Shown here: one piece after another, positions 13,001 through 21,224 of the stretch
How positions within the stretch are numbered: the first letter of the stretch is position 1
Layout: every line of letters starts with the position of its first letter
From: Pirellulimonas nuda
GTDB taxonomy: Bacteria > Planctomycetota > Planctomycetia > Pirellulales > Lacipirellulaceae
Length of the DNA: 64,000 bases
Direction of reading: 5' to 3'
NCBI RefSeq assembly: GCF_007750855.1
Contig: NZ_CP036291.1
Coordinates: 1,302,001-1,366,000, forward strand
The notes under the pieces: generated by a model
Seen by the model: the letters and a program-made list of their open reading frames with translations, nothing else
Told to the model about the DNA's origin: nothing
The model's database searches: none
Translations under genes and position numbers: made by a program

Positions 13001-13606
13001 TCAGTCGAGCGTCTCCAGCACGGCCGCAACATTCGTCCGCCCGCCGTGCGACTGGCTCACCTCGGCGAAGACGATCTCGCCCTCGGAGTTGATCACGAAC
13101 GTCGCGGGGTAGGCCGTCTCGCGGGGCGCCTTCCAACGCAGGTGGTACTTGTTCGTGAACTTATAGGCCGGATCGATCAGCAGATGAAAACTCTTGGGGA
13201 GCTTCGTATCGCCGACAAACTCGGAAGCCCGCATTGCTAGCTCGTTCTTTGGGCCGGGGTAGACCATGACGACGCTTGCGCCCGCCTTGCCGAGGGCGTC
13301 TGCTTTGGCGACGAATTGGGCGACCTGAGCCGAGCAGGCGGGGCACTGGTAGCCGGGGTAGCCCCGCAGCACGACCAGCACGACGGGGCCTTGCTCCAGC
13401 AGGCCGGCCAGCTCGACCAGCGACTCGTCAGATTGCGGCCCCGGCTTGGCGTTGTACGGGAGCAGCTTGAAGCTGGGGGCCTCGTCGCCGACCTTCGGCG
13501 GCGTGGGATTGGTCTTGGTCGGGGCGGCGGGTTGTGCGAGGGCGGCGCTGGTGGGTGTGGCGACACAAAACAATAGGGCGGTTAGACGAAGCGTGTGGTG
13601 GCTCAT
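13001..13606 (-). CDS. Secreted AhpC/TSA-family peroxiredoxin-like protein
   Basis: The 201-residue protein has a signal peptide (ALLFCVATPTSAALAQ) and an AhpC/TSA thioredoxin fold beginning at VGDEAPSF. Its redox site is YQCPAC, with Cys88 and Cys91. Peroxiredoxins normally have a TXXC motif; a CPXC pair is closer to thioredoxin/TlpA-like and bacterioferritin comigratory-type enzymes, so it could be a thiol oxidoreductase or a peroxidase in the periplasm. A paralogue of similar layout lies at 58779-59447. The ATG at 13606 gives the complete signal peptide. The gene borders the accessory stretch to its right. Confidence 0.82.
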   Translation of the reverse strand: MSHHTLRLTALLFCVATPTSAALAQPAAPTKTNPTPPKVGDEAPSFKLLPYNAKPGPQSDESLVELAGLLEQGPVVLVVLRGYPGYQCPACSAQVAQFVAKADALGKAGASVVMVYPGPKNELAMRASEFVGDTKLPKSFHLLIDPAYKFTNKYHLRWKAPRETAYPATFVINSEGEIVFAEVSQSHGGRTNVAAVLETLD

Positions 13607-13737
13607 GGAAGCAGTCTCAAGTTGTGAGAACTATACTGCGTTAGCTCAGCCGTGTTGGACAGCGGCAGGGCCGGCCGAGCAACGCTTTCGCAGGTTAGTG
13701 TGGACATCGCATCCTGCTCGATCACGCCCAACGCAAC

Positions 13738-13980
13738 TCACTTGCGCAGGATTCGCACGATTTCCAAGAATCTGTCCGCACCGACTTCCGAGACAAGCTG
13801 AAATTGTCCGAAGTCTGCAGATTGGCCGCTGTTGTAGTCTGTATATCCCATTCGTACATCCGTTCGCCGCCATTCGATGCCATTTTGATCGAGCCGGTCC
13901 TGTACCAACTTCACAAAATCCTCCGCCACGTAAAGCCCATACGTTCCGTCGTCATTAATTGTCGAGATGATATTCTGCAT
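13738..13980 (-). CDS. Small hypothetical protein
   Basis: An 80-residue predicted protein begins MQNIISTINDDGTYG and contains acidic and aromatic residues typical of a folded soluble domain, without a signal or membrane segment. I do not recognise it. The DNA is clearly lower in GC than the neighbouring core genes, and the reading frame uses A/T-ending codons, which marks it as part of the accessory stretch. It is transcribed in the same direction as, and 139 bases downstream of, the HEAT-Mrr gene, but a terminator separates them. It might be an immunity or antitoxin-like orphan; nothing in the sequence proves that. Confidence 0.55.
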   Translation of the reverse strand: MQNIISTINDDGTYGLYVAEDFVKLVQDRLDQNGIEWRRTDVRMGYTDYNSGQSADFGQFQLVSEVGADRFLEIVRILRK

Positions 13981-14095
13981 AGTTCCTTCGTAGGCAATAT
14001 AAAGGCGTACTTAGATCGGGTGAAGCTAGTCACGTCGATGAGAGGTCGGCCGAAGGCAGTTTAGAACTACGTGGCGATCACTCCGCCAAGAATGC

Positions 14096-14118
14096 AAAAA
14101 GTGGCCCGTTGCTGGGCC
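14096..14118 (-). terminator. Rho-independent terminator of the HEAT-Mrr gene
   Basis: On the minus strand a 5-bp stem, GGCCC (14118-14114) and GGGCC (14107-14103), with a 6-base loop is followed by AC and five T. It begins just past the stop codon of the upstream nuclease gene. Confidence 0.7.
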
Positions 14119-14119
14119 T

Positions 14120-15232
14120 TCATCTAATTTCAACTCCAAATAGCCGTTTGACTTCCAAGCCAAGTTTCGACCATCCCCATAGGTCAACATCCGCACGAAC
14201 TCCGAGATTAATGGCGGGCTTTGTAAAGTGAGAAGTTGTAATCACGGTACAACTGTTGCACTTGTAGAACTGTTTTGCACCGAGAACTTGGTTTACGTCA
14301 GATACGGACACGAGCGTCGATTCCGCGTAGCGCTTCACCTGGACAGCAACTCGTTGCGGTGCTCGGGTCGCAACGAAGTCTGCACCGTAGTCGCCAACAT
14401 ACGCCGTCTTCTCGATGCTGTACCCATCCTTTAAGAATACGGCCGACATAATCGTCTCAAAATCTTCAGGATGCACCATCGAGAAACGGTGTGGCCCGTA
14501 TTCCTTGATGATGTCGATGATCCGAGATTTTGAGAAATCAATGCGAACCTGAATGTTCGATGTCTTTGTAGACTTTGTGTACTTTGCAATGTGCCCAGAA
14601 AACGTACCGATAAAAGTCATCGCCAGCGCCGCAAGCTTCTTGTCCGATCCGCTCGCCAGCCTTCCGACGGTTGCGTAAACTTCTTGTGGGACCTTTGGGT
14701 CGATGTCGTAGTTTTCTCTGCAATACGTGACATAGAGACAAAGAAAATCAATGGCATAGCCCCGAACAAAATGCGGGCAATCTTCGCGAGCTATGATTGT
14801 GAATAGGGCATTTATGGCCGCTATGTGCGCATCTGAATCTCGATCGTCGTCGTATTCTGTTAGCACAGTGACTATGAGTTCACCCATTCGGTAAACAAGT
14901 CCCTCCGGGCGGTTCCTTTTGCGAAGTATGGCGGGGTCGCATTTTAAGAACGCACTTTCAATCGCCTTGAGTGATTCCACTGTTCCGATCAGTCCAAGGC
15001 ATTCTATGGCGGCGCATGCAACGTGCGGATGCCGAGATCGAGCATAGCGTCCTAGTAGCTTCAGGTGCGGCGCAATGGACTCCGGCGATCGTTTGCCAAT
15101 TGCTAAAAGTCCATTCGCTGCCCCTGCTGCGACTCGCGGATCGCCGTCGAGCTGAGAAATGAATAGAGCTATCGCGTCGGTGTGATCCATGTCAGGTGAA
15201 ATCACAGATGGTGAAGAACAGTCAATCGACAT
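14120..15232 (-). CDS. HEAT-like repeat/Mrr-type restriction endonuclease fusion
   Basis: The 370-residue protein has an alpha-helical N-terminal part (about 18-220) with HEAT-like units (PRVAAGAANGLLAIG; HPHVACAAIECLGLIGT; AHIAAINALFTI). A C-terminal PD-(D/E)XK domain of the Mrr_cat type (about 245-370) follows. The expected active-site residues are visible: acidic residues in HPEDFE (255-259), Asp285 in GDYGADF, and Gln298 with Lys300 in QVKRY. It therefore looks like an active DNA endonuclease, possibly of modified or invading DNA, with the HEAT part as a sensor or protein-binding module. Its DNA is AT-richer than its neighbours, and no methylase is adjacent. A second start at 15190 (MDHTDAIALF) is possible. 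The defence role is inferred, not shown. Confidence 0.8.
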   Translation of the reverse strand: MSIDCSSPSVISPDMDHTDAIALFISQLDGDPRVAAGAANGLLAIGKRSPESIAPHLKLLGRYARSRHPHVACAAIECLGLIGTVESLKAIESAFLKCDPAILRKRNRPEGLVYRMGELIVTVLTEYDDDRDSDAHIAAINALFTIIAREDCPHFVRGYAIDFLCLYVTYCRENYDIDPKVPQEVYATVGRLASGSDKKLAALAMTFIGTFSGHIAKYTKSTKTSNIQVRIDFSKSRIIDIIKEYGPHRFSMVHPEDFETIMSAVFLKDGYSIEKTAYVGDYGADFVATRAPQRVAVQVKRYAESTLVSVSDVNQVLGAKQFYKCNSCTVITTSHFTKPAINLGVRADVDLWGWSKLGLEVKRLFGVEIR

Positions 15233-15279
15233 ACGGTCAGCGAGTGTAATGAGCCTGAGCGTGGAATGTTTGCTCTATG

Positions 15280-15366
15280 TCACTTGAAAGTCCGCTCGAA
15301 GAACGTCGAATCAATCCGCCCTTCGACGAACGCCGTGTGGCTGAGGAGTTCGCTGTGCAGGGGGGG
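15280..15366 (-). pseudogene. Duplicated 3' end of accC
   Basis: On the minus strand this stretch still translates to [21 protein letters not shown] and ends in a stop, closely matching the AccC C-terminus [20 protein letters not shown]. The 84 bases at 15283-15366 match 15951-16034 at 72 positions (about 86%). It is a fragment with no start. It could be the far end of an element inserted at the accC 3' end, or the remnant of an older duplication or recombination. Confidence 0.85.
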
Positions 15367-15380
15367 AGTCCCTTCGGTCG

Positions 15381-15689
15381 TTATGGTGTCCGTCCGCCGA
15401 TTTTGGCCAGCCAGCGCTTCAGCGACGCCTGACTCTCGCCCGAGGGTTGGCCCGCGAGCAGGTTGACCACGCTGATGTCTTCGTCGAGGTCCGGCCAGTG
15501 AATCCCGTTTCCGCCCCCAATTAATCTCCAGTGCCCGCGCTGCTCGGTTGTGCCGTGTAGCAGGCGTGGATACCAAGCGATCGGCGCAGAAATGGAACGG
15601 CCATCGGAAAGAGATACGAACAGCGTATCTTCATCGACCCGAACGTTCGTGGCTGTCGGGGTCGGCGTTTCAACCGTGGAAGAACTCAT
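15381..15689 (-). CDS. DUF2442 domain-containing protein
   Basis: The 102-residue protein has the DUF2442 core: VRVDEDTLFVSLSDGRSISAPIAWYPRLL followed, after a GGGNGIHWPDLDEDISV block, by LLAG. The family is small, soluble and commonly encoded next to DUF4160 genes, which is the arrangement here: it overlaps the end of the upstream DUF4160 gene by 20 bases, so the two are translated together. The pair has been proposed to behave like toxin-antitoxin-type modules, but activity is unproven. It lies inside the interval bounded by the two accC 3' ends. Confidence 0.85.
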   Translation of the reverse strand: MSSSTVETPTPTATNVRVDEDTLFVSLSDGRSISAPIAWYPRLLHGTTEQRGHWRLIGGGNGIHWPDLDEDISVVNLLAGQPSGESQASLKRWLAKIGGRTP

Positions 15690-15906
15690 TCCAGCTCTCC
15701 AGTAGGGCGGCTTCGATTCCGGCGATCATCTTTTCGAGGGCATTGACTTCGTTTGCAGCGAATCCGTGACTTCGCGCGATACGCACCGGATCGAGCCAAA
15801 ACTTGGCCTCGCAGTTATCGCGTTCGACATGGACGTGCGGCGGTTCGTCTCGGTCGCCGGCGTAGAAGAACAGCCGGTAAGGACCGGTCCGATAGACTGT
15901 CGGCAT
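15670..15906 (-). CDS. DUF4160 domain-containing protein
   Basis: The 78-residue protein has the DUF4160 pattern: YRLFFYAGDRDEPPHVHVER with its characteristic PHVHV motif, then a basic-acidic segment AKFWLDPV and a C-terminal helix ending in WNEFF. It is the first gene of an overlapping pair with DUF2442. Its biochemical role is unknown to me. The start at 15906 gives the full domain. Confidence 0.87.
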   Translation of the reverse strand: MPTVYRTGPYRLFFYAGDRDEPPHVHVERDNCEAKFWLDPVRIARSHGFAANEVNALEKMIAGIEAALLESWNEFFHG

Positions 15907-15941
15907 TGCTCCATCCTACGGTCCACCCCCGCGTGGGGCCA

Positions 15942-17288
15942 CTACTGCCCCATAAACGTCCGCTCAACGAACGTCGTATCAATCCGCCCCTCGACAAACG
16001 CCGTGTGGCTGAGGATCTCGCGGTGCAGGGGGGTGGTGGTCTTGATCCCCTCGATCTTGAGCTCGGCTAGGCAGCGGAGCATTGTGGCGATGGCTTCTTC
16101 GCGCGTCGCGCGGTGGACCAGCAGCTTGCCGATCATCGAGTCGTAGTGGGGGGGGACGACGTAGCCGGCGTGGGCGTGCGAATCGAAGCGCACCCCGAAG
16201 CCGCCGGGGGCGATGAGCTGCTCGATCCGGCCCGGCGAGGGCTGGAAGTTGCGGGCCGGGTCTTCGGCGTTGATCCGGCACTCGATGGCGTGGCCGTTGC
16301 GCGGGACTTGGTCTTGGGTGATCCACAGCGGCTCGCCCGAGGCGATGCGGATCTGGGCCTTGATGAGGTCGATGCCGGTGATCAGCTCGGTGACCGGGTG
16401 TTCGACCTGGATGCGGGCGTTCACTTCGATGAAGTAGAAGTTGCCGTCGCCGTCGACGATGAACTCTACCGTCGCGGCGTTGTGGTAGCCGGCGGTGAGG
16501 ATGAGGTTGCGAGCCGACTCGCACATCTGCTGGCGGGTCTCTTCGCTGATGCTGGTGCTGGGGCTCTCTTCGATCAGCTTCTGGTGGCGACGCTGCGTGC
16601 TGCAGTCGCGTTCCCACAGGTGCACCGCGGCGCCGTGCTGGTCGGCCAGCACCTGCACCTCGACGTGGCGGGGGTGCTCGATGTATTTCTCCAGGTACAC
16701 CGCGCCGTTGCCGAAGGCGGCCTCGGCCTCGTTGCGGGCCTGCTGCAGGGCGCTCTTGAGCGACAGGTCGTTGCCGGCCACACGCATGCCGCGGCCGCCG
16801 CCGCCGGCGGTCGCTTTGATGAGCACCGGGAAGCCGACCTCGTGGGCGAAGCGGAGGGCTTCCTCTTCGGTCTCGATCACTCCTGCGCTGCCGGGCACCA
16901 CGGGGACCCCCGCCTTGCGGGCGAGCGAGCGGGCGGTGTTCTTGTCGCCCAACTGGGCCATCGCCTCGGGCGAGGGGCCGATGAAGTCGATCTTGCAGCT
17001 TCGGCAGATCTCGTTGAAGTGGGCGTTCTCGGCTAGGAACCCGTACCCCGGGTGGATGGCTTGGACGTTGCCAACCTCGGCGGCGCTGATCACGCTGGCG
17101 ATCTTGAGGTAGCTGTCGGAGGCCTTGGCGGGGCCGACGCAGATCGCCTCGTCGGCGAGCGTCAGGTAGTGGGCGCCGCGGTCCGCCTCGCTGTAGATCG
17201 CGACCGACTCGATCCCCATCTCACGACAGGCCCGGAAGATCCGCAGGGCGATCTCGCCCCGGTTGGCCACGAGGATCCGTTGGTACAT
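15942..17288 (-). CDS. accC: Acetyl-CoA carboxylase biotin carboxylase subunit
   Basis: AccC carboxylates the biotin on AccB with ATP and bicarbonate, the first half-reaction of acetyl-CoA carboxylase in fatty acid synthesis. The 448-residue ATP-grasp protein has the N-terminal [17 protein letters not shown], the glycine-rich ATP loop [28 protein letters not shown] and the catalytic [12 protein letters not shown] region. Length is normal. The gene follows accB in the same direction after a 173-base spacer that holds a palindrome. Its last ~84 bases are duplicated 585 bases further on (15283-15366), around a DUF4160/DUF2442 pair. Confidence 0.97.
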   Translation of the reverse strand: MYQRILVANRGEIALRIFRACREMGIESVAIYSEADRGAHYLTLADEAICVGPAKASDSYLKIASVISAAEVGNVQAIHPGYGFLAENAHFNEICRSCKIDFIGPSPEAMAQLGDKNTARSLARKAGVPVVPGSAGVIETEEEALRFAHEVGFPVLIKATAGGGGRGMRVAGNDLSLKSALQQARNEAEAAFGNGAVYLEKYIEHPRHVEVQVLADQHGAAVHLWERDCSTQRRHQKLIEESPSTSISEETRQQMCESARNLILTAGYHNAATVEFIVDGDGNFYFIEVNARIQVEHPVTELITGIDLIKAQIRIASGEPLWITQDQVPRNGHAIECRINAEDPARNFQPSPGRIEQLIAPGGFGVRFDSHAHAGYVVPPHYDSMIGKLLVHRATREEAIATMLRCLAELKIEGIKTTTPLHREILSHTAFVEGRIDTTFVERTFMGQ

Positions 17289-17324
17289 GAGGGCTCAGCT
17301 TACGGAATTAGCCACTGAGCAGCT

Positions 17325-17426
17325 AAGAATGGGACACGGATGATCGCGGATGACGCGGATTCAGAATGATATTCCCAGGTATCCGCGTCGATCCGTTTCA
17401 TCCGTGGGAATCCGTGTCCTATTCTT
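17325..17426. repeat. Palindrome in the accB-accC spacer
   Basis: Arms 17325-17360 and 17381-17426 are imperfectly complementary: AAGAATGGGACACGGATGAT pairs with the right arm that ends GGAATCCGTGTCCTATTCTT, and GACGCGGAT with ATCCGCGTC. The unit sits inside the accBC operon and might act on the transcript. Its CGCGGAT core resembles the inner part of the 39744-39929 element. Confidence 0.75.
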
Positions 17427-17461
17427 CGTCTCGGTGGCTCTGTGATGAAAATACAGAGGGG

Positions 17462-18046
17462 CTACTTCTGGACGCGGAACATCGGTTGGCCGAACTCGAC
17501 GGCTTCGCCGGTTTCTACCAGGACCGCCATGATCTTTCCGGAGCACTCGGCGGGGATCTCGTTGAAGACCTTCATCGCTTCGACGATGCAGACGGTGGTG
17601 TCGGGGCCGACCTGGTCGCCGACCTTGACGAACGGGGCGGCGTCGGGGCTGGCCGCGTTGTAGTACGTGCCGACCATCGGGCTGGTGATGGTGTGCAGCG
17701 AGGCGTCGACGGCCGGGGCCGCGGGGGCGGCCGGCGGGGCGGAGGGGGCCGCGGGCTGGGCCGCTGCCGGTGGAGCGTAGCTGGCGGGCGGGGCGGGGGC
17801 CGCCTCGACCGTCTTGCGGAGTCGGATACGCTGCTGGCCCTGCCGGAGGTCGACCTCGGCGAGGCCGTGCCGGTTCATTAATTGCACGAGCCGGCGGACG
17901 CGGCGGACGCTAAACACGCCCCCCCCACCCGAACCCTGCTCGGGGCCGGAACACGCTGCTTGATCCTTCGCTGCGTCGGTCGGACCGGCGCTGGCGTCGG
18001 CGCCCGTACGGGACCCCGACGCGGGTTGTTTTTTTGCGGTGGCCAT
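17462..18046 (-). CDS. accB: Biotin carboxyl carrier protein AccB
   Basis: AccB carries biotin between AccC and the carboxyltransferase. The C-terminal biotinyl domain (about 115-194) has VEAMKV with biotin-accepting Lys159. The preceding Ala/Pro linker (about 80-115) is the usual flexible arm. The N-terminal 60 residues are Gly/Ala-rich and longer than in many BCCPs, followed by a conserved helical segment ([21 protein letters not shown]). The gene is upstream of accC and downstream of an M24 peptidase gene, a common bacterial order. Confidence 0.96.
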   Translation of the reverse strand: MATAKKQPASGSRTGADASAGPTDAAKDQAACSGPEQGSGGGGVFSVRRVRRLVQLMNRHGLAEVDLRQGQQRIRLRKTVEAAPAPPASYAPPAAAQPAAPSAPPAAPAAPAVDASLHTITSPMVGTYYNAASPDAAPFVKVGDQVGPDTTVCIVEAMKVFNEIPAECSGKIMAVLVETGEAVEFGQPMFRVQK

Positions 18047-18240
18047 AGTCCGGCAGCGTAACCCGAGCGGGCCAGGGCGGCAAGCCCTAACTCACGCAGG
18101 GGGAACGGGTTCAGGCGGGGGAGAACCTCTCGCGCCATGTCGCGGAAGCGTAGCCAATCAGGAGGGCGTTGTGGCGAGCATCGGCCTGCCGGCAACCGGC
18201 CGGCATACGCCGAAAAAGCGGGGTGACCGAGTGCCGACTC

Positions 18241-19332
18241 CTAGTTCAGCACGCACTGCTCGAGCTGCTTCGGGACGGTGGTCAGCACCTCGTTGCCGGT
18301 GCGGGTCACCAGCACGTCGTCCTCGATGCGGATCCCGCCCCAGCCCTCGAAGTAGACGCCGGGTTCGACGGTGACGATCATCCCGGCTTCGAGCAGCCCC
18401 TCTTCCCCCTGCGCCAGCCGGACCCCCTCGTGGACCCGCAGGCCGATGCCGTGACCGAGGCTGTGGCGGAAGTTCTTGCCGTAGCCCGCTGCCTCGATAA
18501 CGTTGCGGGCGGCCGCGTCGACGTCCTGGAGCTTGGCGCCGGGCTTGATCGCTTCGATCGCGGTGAGCTGGGCTTCTAGGACGACGTTGTAGAGCTTTCG
18601 GAAGCGGTCGGTGACGCGTCCGGTGACCACCATGCGCGTGATGTCGCTGACGTACCAGCCAGAATTGACGCCCCAGTCGAACAGGGCAAAGTCGGCCTCG
18701 CCGAACCGGACGTTTGCCGGGCCGTAGTGGGGCAGGGCGCCCCCCGGGCCGACGCCGATGATCGGCGGGAAGCTCAGCCCCCGGCCGCCGAACTTGCGCG
18801 CCTGGTACTCGAGCTCTGCGGCGGCCTCTAGCTCGGTCATGTCGGGCCGGAGGCCCGCCCGGACCACCTCGAACGCGCGGCGGGCCTGATCGCAGGCCAA
18901 GCGCACCGCGTCGATCTCTTGCTTGTCCTTGATCCCGCGGAGCTGTTCCACAAGCCCGTCGCACGGCTCCAGCGCGACGTCCGTCAGGGCCTCGGAGAGT
19001 GCGTTGTACTCGCCGACGGTCATCGTTCCCCCCTCGACGCCGACCTTGCCGAGGCCCCATTTGGCGAAGACGTCGACCAGGGTCGCCTTCATCTTTTGGC
19101 CCGATTCGCGCACCACCAGCTTCAGCCAGGGGCAGTCCTGGGCGAGTTGGAGCGGAAACCGCGAGTCGGTGACCAGCAGCTCGTCGTCCTGCGAGATCAG
19201 CAGGTAGGCGCTGTCGCCGGTGAAGCCGGTGAGGTAGGTGACGTTCAGCGGGTCGGAGACCAGCAGCGCGTCGACCTTGGCCTTGCGGACGAGTTGGCGG
19301 AGCTTCTTGCGGCGCGGTTCAAGCGGATTCAT
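18241..19332 (-). CDS. Xaa-Pro aminopeptidase (M24 family)
   Basis: The 363-residue cytoplasmic enzyme cleaves N-terminal residues that precede proline. It has a creatinase-type N-terminal domain (about 8-130) and a pita-bread catalytic domain. All five metal ligands are visible: Asp219 and Asp230 (FDWGVNSGWYVSD), His294 (GHGIG), Glu323 (VEPG) and Glu337 (RIEDD). Two divalent metals, usually manganese, are expected. It precedes accB on the same strand with a spacer of 194 bases. PepP and PepQ types are not distinguished here. Confidence 0.93.
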   Translation of the reverse strand: MNPLEPRRKKLRQLVRKAKVDALLVSDPLNVTYLTGFTGDSAYLLISQDDELLVTDSRFPLQLAQDCPWLKLVVRESGQKMKATLVDVFAKWGLGKVGVEGGTMTVGEYNALSEALTDVALEPCDGLVEQLRGIKDKQEIDAVRLACDQARRAFEVVRAGLRPDMTELEAAAELEYQARKFGGRGLSFPPIIGVGPGGALPHYGPANVRFGEADFALFDWGVNSGWYVSDITRMVVTGRVTDRFRKLYNVVLEAQLTAIEAIKPGAKLQDVDAAARNVIEAAGYGKNFRHSLGHGIGLRVHEGVRLAQGEEGLLEAGMIVTVEPGVYFEGWGGIRIEDDVLVTRTGNEVLTTVPKQLEQCVLN

Positions 19333-19400
19333 CGGCCAGCGGGGCTTGGGGGGGATGGGCGTGCTGCTAACGGAGCGGCCCGAGTATCCGGCCCCGGCGG

Positions 19401-20885
19401 CTAGGCTTCAACCCGCCGAGCCGCGGCCCGGGCCCGCCAGGCGCCCATCGTTAGCACCGCCAGCAGGGCGGTGGCGATGCCCGACGGCTCGGGGACGCCC
19501 ACGGCGCCGACGCCCAGGATGGCCTGGGTGGCCGAGGCCCCGATCGTGCCGCCGAACGCCACGCGGAGCAGGGCGAAGTCCTGCAGGTCGGTGAGGCCGT
19601 CGAAGTTGAGGTCGCCCTTCTTCCAGCTCAAGATGTCGCCGACGCCGGAGCCGTTGTCGCTCCGCCACCCGGCGATGAAGGCCGAGATATCGTCCGTCGC
19701 GGCCGAACCGCTGCCATCGCCGGTGACGACGCCGTCGAGGTTGACGTCGCCCAGTTTGGAATACCCGTACAGGCCCAGGTTGGAGTAGGAGGAGTAGTCG
19801 TTGGAGAGCAGCTTGTTGATGTCGGTGCTGTAGGAGGCGAGGTCCGAGAAGAAGACGAGCATGTCGTCGAACGCGTACTGGACCGGGATATTCAGCATGT
19901 CGTAATTAGGCGTGAAGCCGGGCTGGTAGAACTTGACTGCGTGGATGATGCCGGCCAGCTTCCATTGGCCCTGGCCATTCTTCCAAAAGACTGCGGACCC
20001 AGAATCGCCGCCAAGCGCTGTCACTTCGTGCTCAATTCCGCCATCGAGATCGAACTGAAAAGCCCGGGCCACGATGTCGCCGCGCGCTGGATCGGTAAGA
20101 CGGATCGTTGCGGACGACCCTTGGTTGAACAGTTGGCCGACGTTTGAAACGACGTTTCGACCCCAGCGGCGGGTCTCCTCCGCATTGTCGATATCTGCTA
20201 CCGCATTGGTGGTGCGCACGGCCCGCACGTTCAAGGACGCGGCGAGTACAGGGTCGTACTGCGGGTTTCCCGGGGTTATGCGGGGGTCTCCTTCAACGTA
20301 CTCCTGCGACCAAGTCCAGGCTGCTCCCGAGAGGTTCTTCTTGTCAACGGCATAGCTCAGTTCGACCGAATCGTTCAGCACGCTTTGGCTGCTATCGAAC
20401 GGGCGGATGCTATTCTTGATCCCTCCCCGTCCGATGACAGTCAACTGCTGACCAACTGCGGGCCCTGTAGTAGCGATCGATATTGGCTTGACGTTGGGGT
20501 CGTCTGCCTCGGGCTTGCCGTCGATGCGGTACATCCACAGGTCGGAGAACTCCGAGTAGCCCCCTGAAGTGGGGTTCTTCAGACGCACCTCGGTTCCCGG
20601 CACAACGTTGTAAGAACCGCCTTCAAGGTGCAACGCTTGAGACTGAAAGTTGTTGACGTGCCGCGCCGTCAGGACCCAGCTATTGCCAATGTAGATCATC
20701 CCCTGCGAGCCGCCGACCGGTACGTTGGTCCATCCCGGATCGTCGGTTGGCCGTTGCGAGGAAGCACTCGGGTCCCCCGCGATGACCAGCGCTTCTGCTT
20801 CGCTCAACAGAAGCAAGCTGAAAAGTGATGCCGCTAGCAGCGAACGCAGCCAGACCCACGCAGGAGCGCACTTTCGGTGAAGCAT
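19401..20885 (-). CDS. Secreted trypsin-like protease with dockerin and PEP-CTERM
   Basis: The 494-residue protein has a signal peptide (LLAASLFSLLLLSEAEA), then a chymotrypsin-fold domain with a complete triad: His76 (LTARHV), Asp115 (FSDLWMYRI) and Ser295 (LGGDSGSAVF). After about residue 370 come dockerin-like calcium repeats (DVNLDGVVTGDG; DLNFDGLTDLQDFALLR), then PEP-CTERM (VPEPSGIA, hydrophobic helix, Arg-rich end). It should be an exported, surface-linked serine protease. In contrast to the HtrA-like protein at 1351-2874, its active site is intact. The substrate is unknown. The start at 20885 begins directly with the signal segment. Confidence 0.86.
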   Translation of the reverse strand: MLHRKCAPAWVWLRSLLAASLFSLLLLSEAEALVIAGDPSASSQRPTDDPGWTNVPVGGSQGMIYIGNSWVLTARHVNNFQSQALHLEGGSYNVVPGTEVRLKNPTSGGYSEFSDLWMYRIDGKPEADDPNVKPISIATTGPAVGQQLTVIGRGGIKNSIRPFDSSQSVLNDSVELSYAVDKKNLSGAAWTWSQEYVEGDPRITPGNPQYDPVLAASLNVRAVRTTNAVADIDNAEETRRWGRNVVSNVGQLFNQGSSATIRLTDPARGDIVARAFQFDLDGGIEHEVTALGGDSGSAVFWKNGQGQWKLAGIIHAVKFYQPGFTPNYDMLNIPVQYAFDDMLVFFSDLASYSTDINKLLSNDYSSYSNLGLYGYSKLGDVNLDGVVTGDGSGSAATDDISAFIAGWRSDNGSGVGDILSWKKGDLNFDGLTDLQDFALLRVAFGGTIGASATQAILGVGAVGVPEPSGIATALLAVLTMGAWRARAAARRVEA

Positions 20886-21224
20886 GTTGAAGTGGGTGGA
20901 CCGGGGGGTCTGAAGCGGGGTGGGACGAGCGCGACGGGCGGATGCCCAGTCGGTCTCCCTTCATGCTAGCCGACAGCGCCTGATGGTCAAGAATTCTGCC
21001 GAGCCCCGGCCGCGGCGTTTGCGGCTCGCCAGCGGCGCCAGCGGGGCGATTCTGACTAGAGCGGATCGGCGAAAGGGCGTAAAAGCCCACCGGGAAGCGG
21101 CTGTCGGGACGGTCGAAGCCAAAACGGGCTCATTCGACCGTAGGGGTGGCGCCGATTAGGACGATTGGGCGGAGGAGTCTACGCCCACGCCCCGACCGAT
21201 CAACCGGTAACGAAGGACGCCACG
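20886..21224. other. Divergent spacer before the proton-channel operon
   Basis: About 340 bases lie between the protease and the ExbB-type operon, which are divergent. Apart from the Shine-Dalgarno at 21213 I see no palindrome, RNA gene or strong promoter motif. Confidence 0.5.

Noticed and set aside
13607..13737. tRNA or other RNA gene beside the accessory stretch
   Set aside because: No cloverleaf pairing or T-loop GTTCGA motif could be found there or elsewhere in the window.
13446..13958. Plus-strand open frame across the peroxiredoxin start and spacer
   Set aside because: It runs antisense to a clear signal-peptide-bearing gene and shows no domain.
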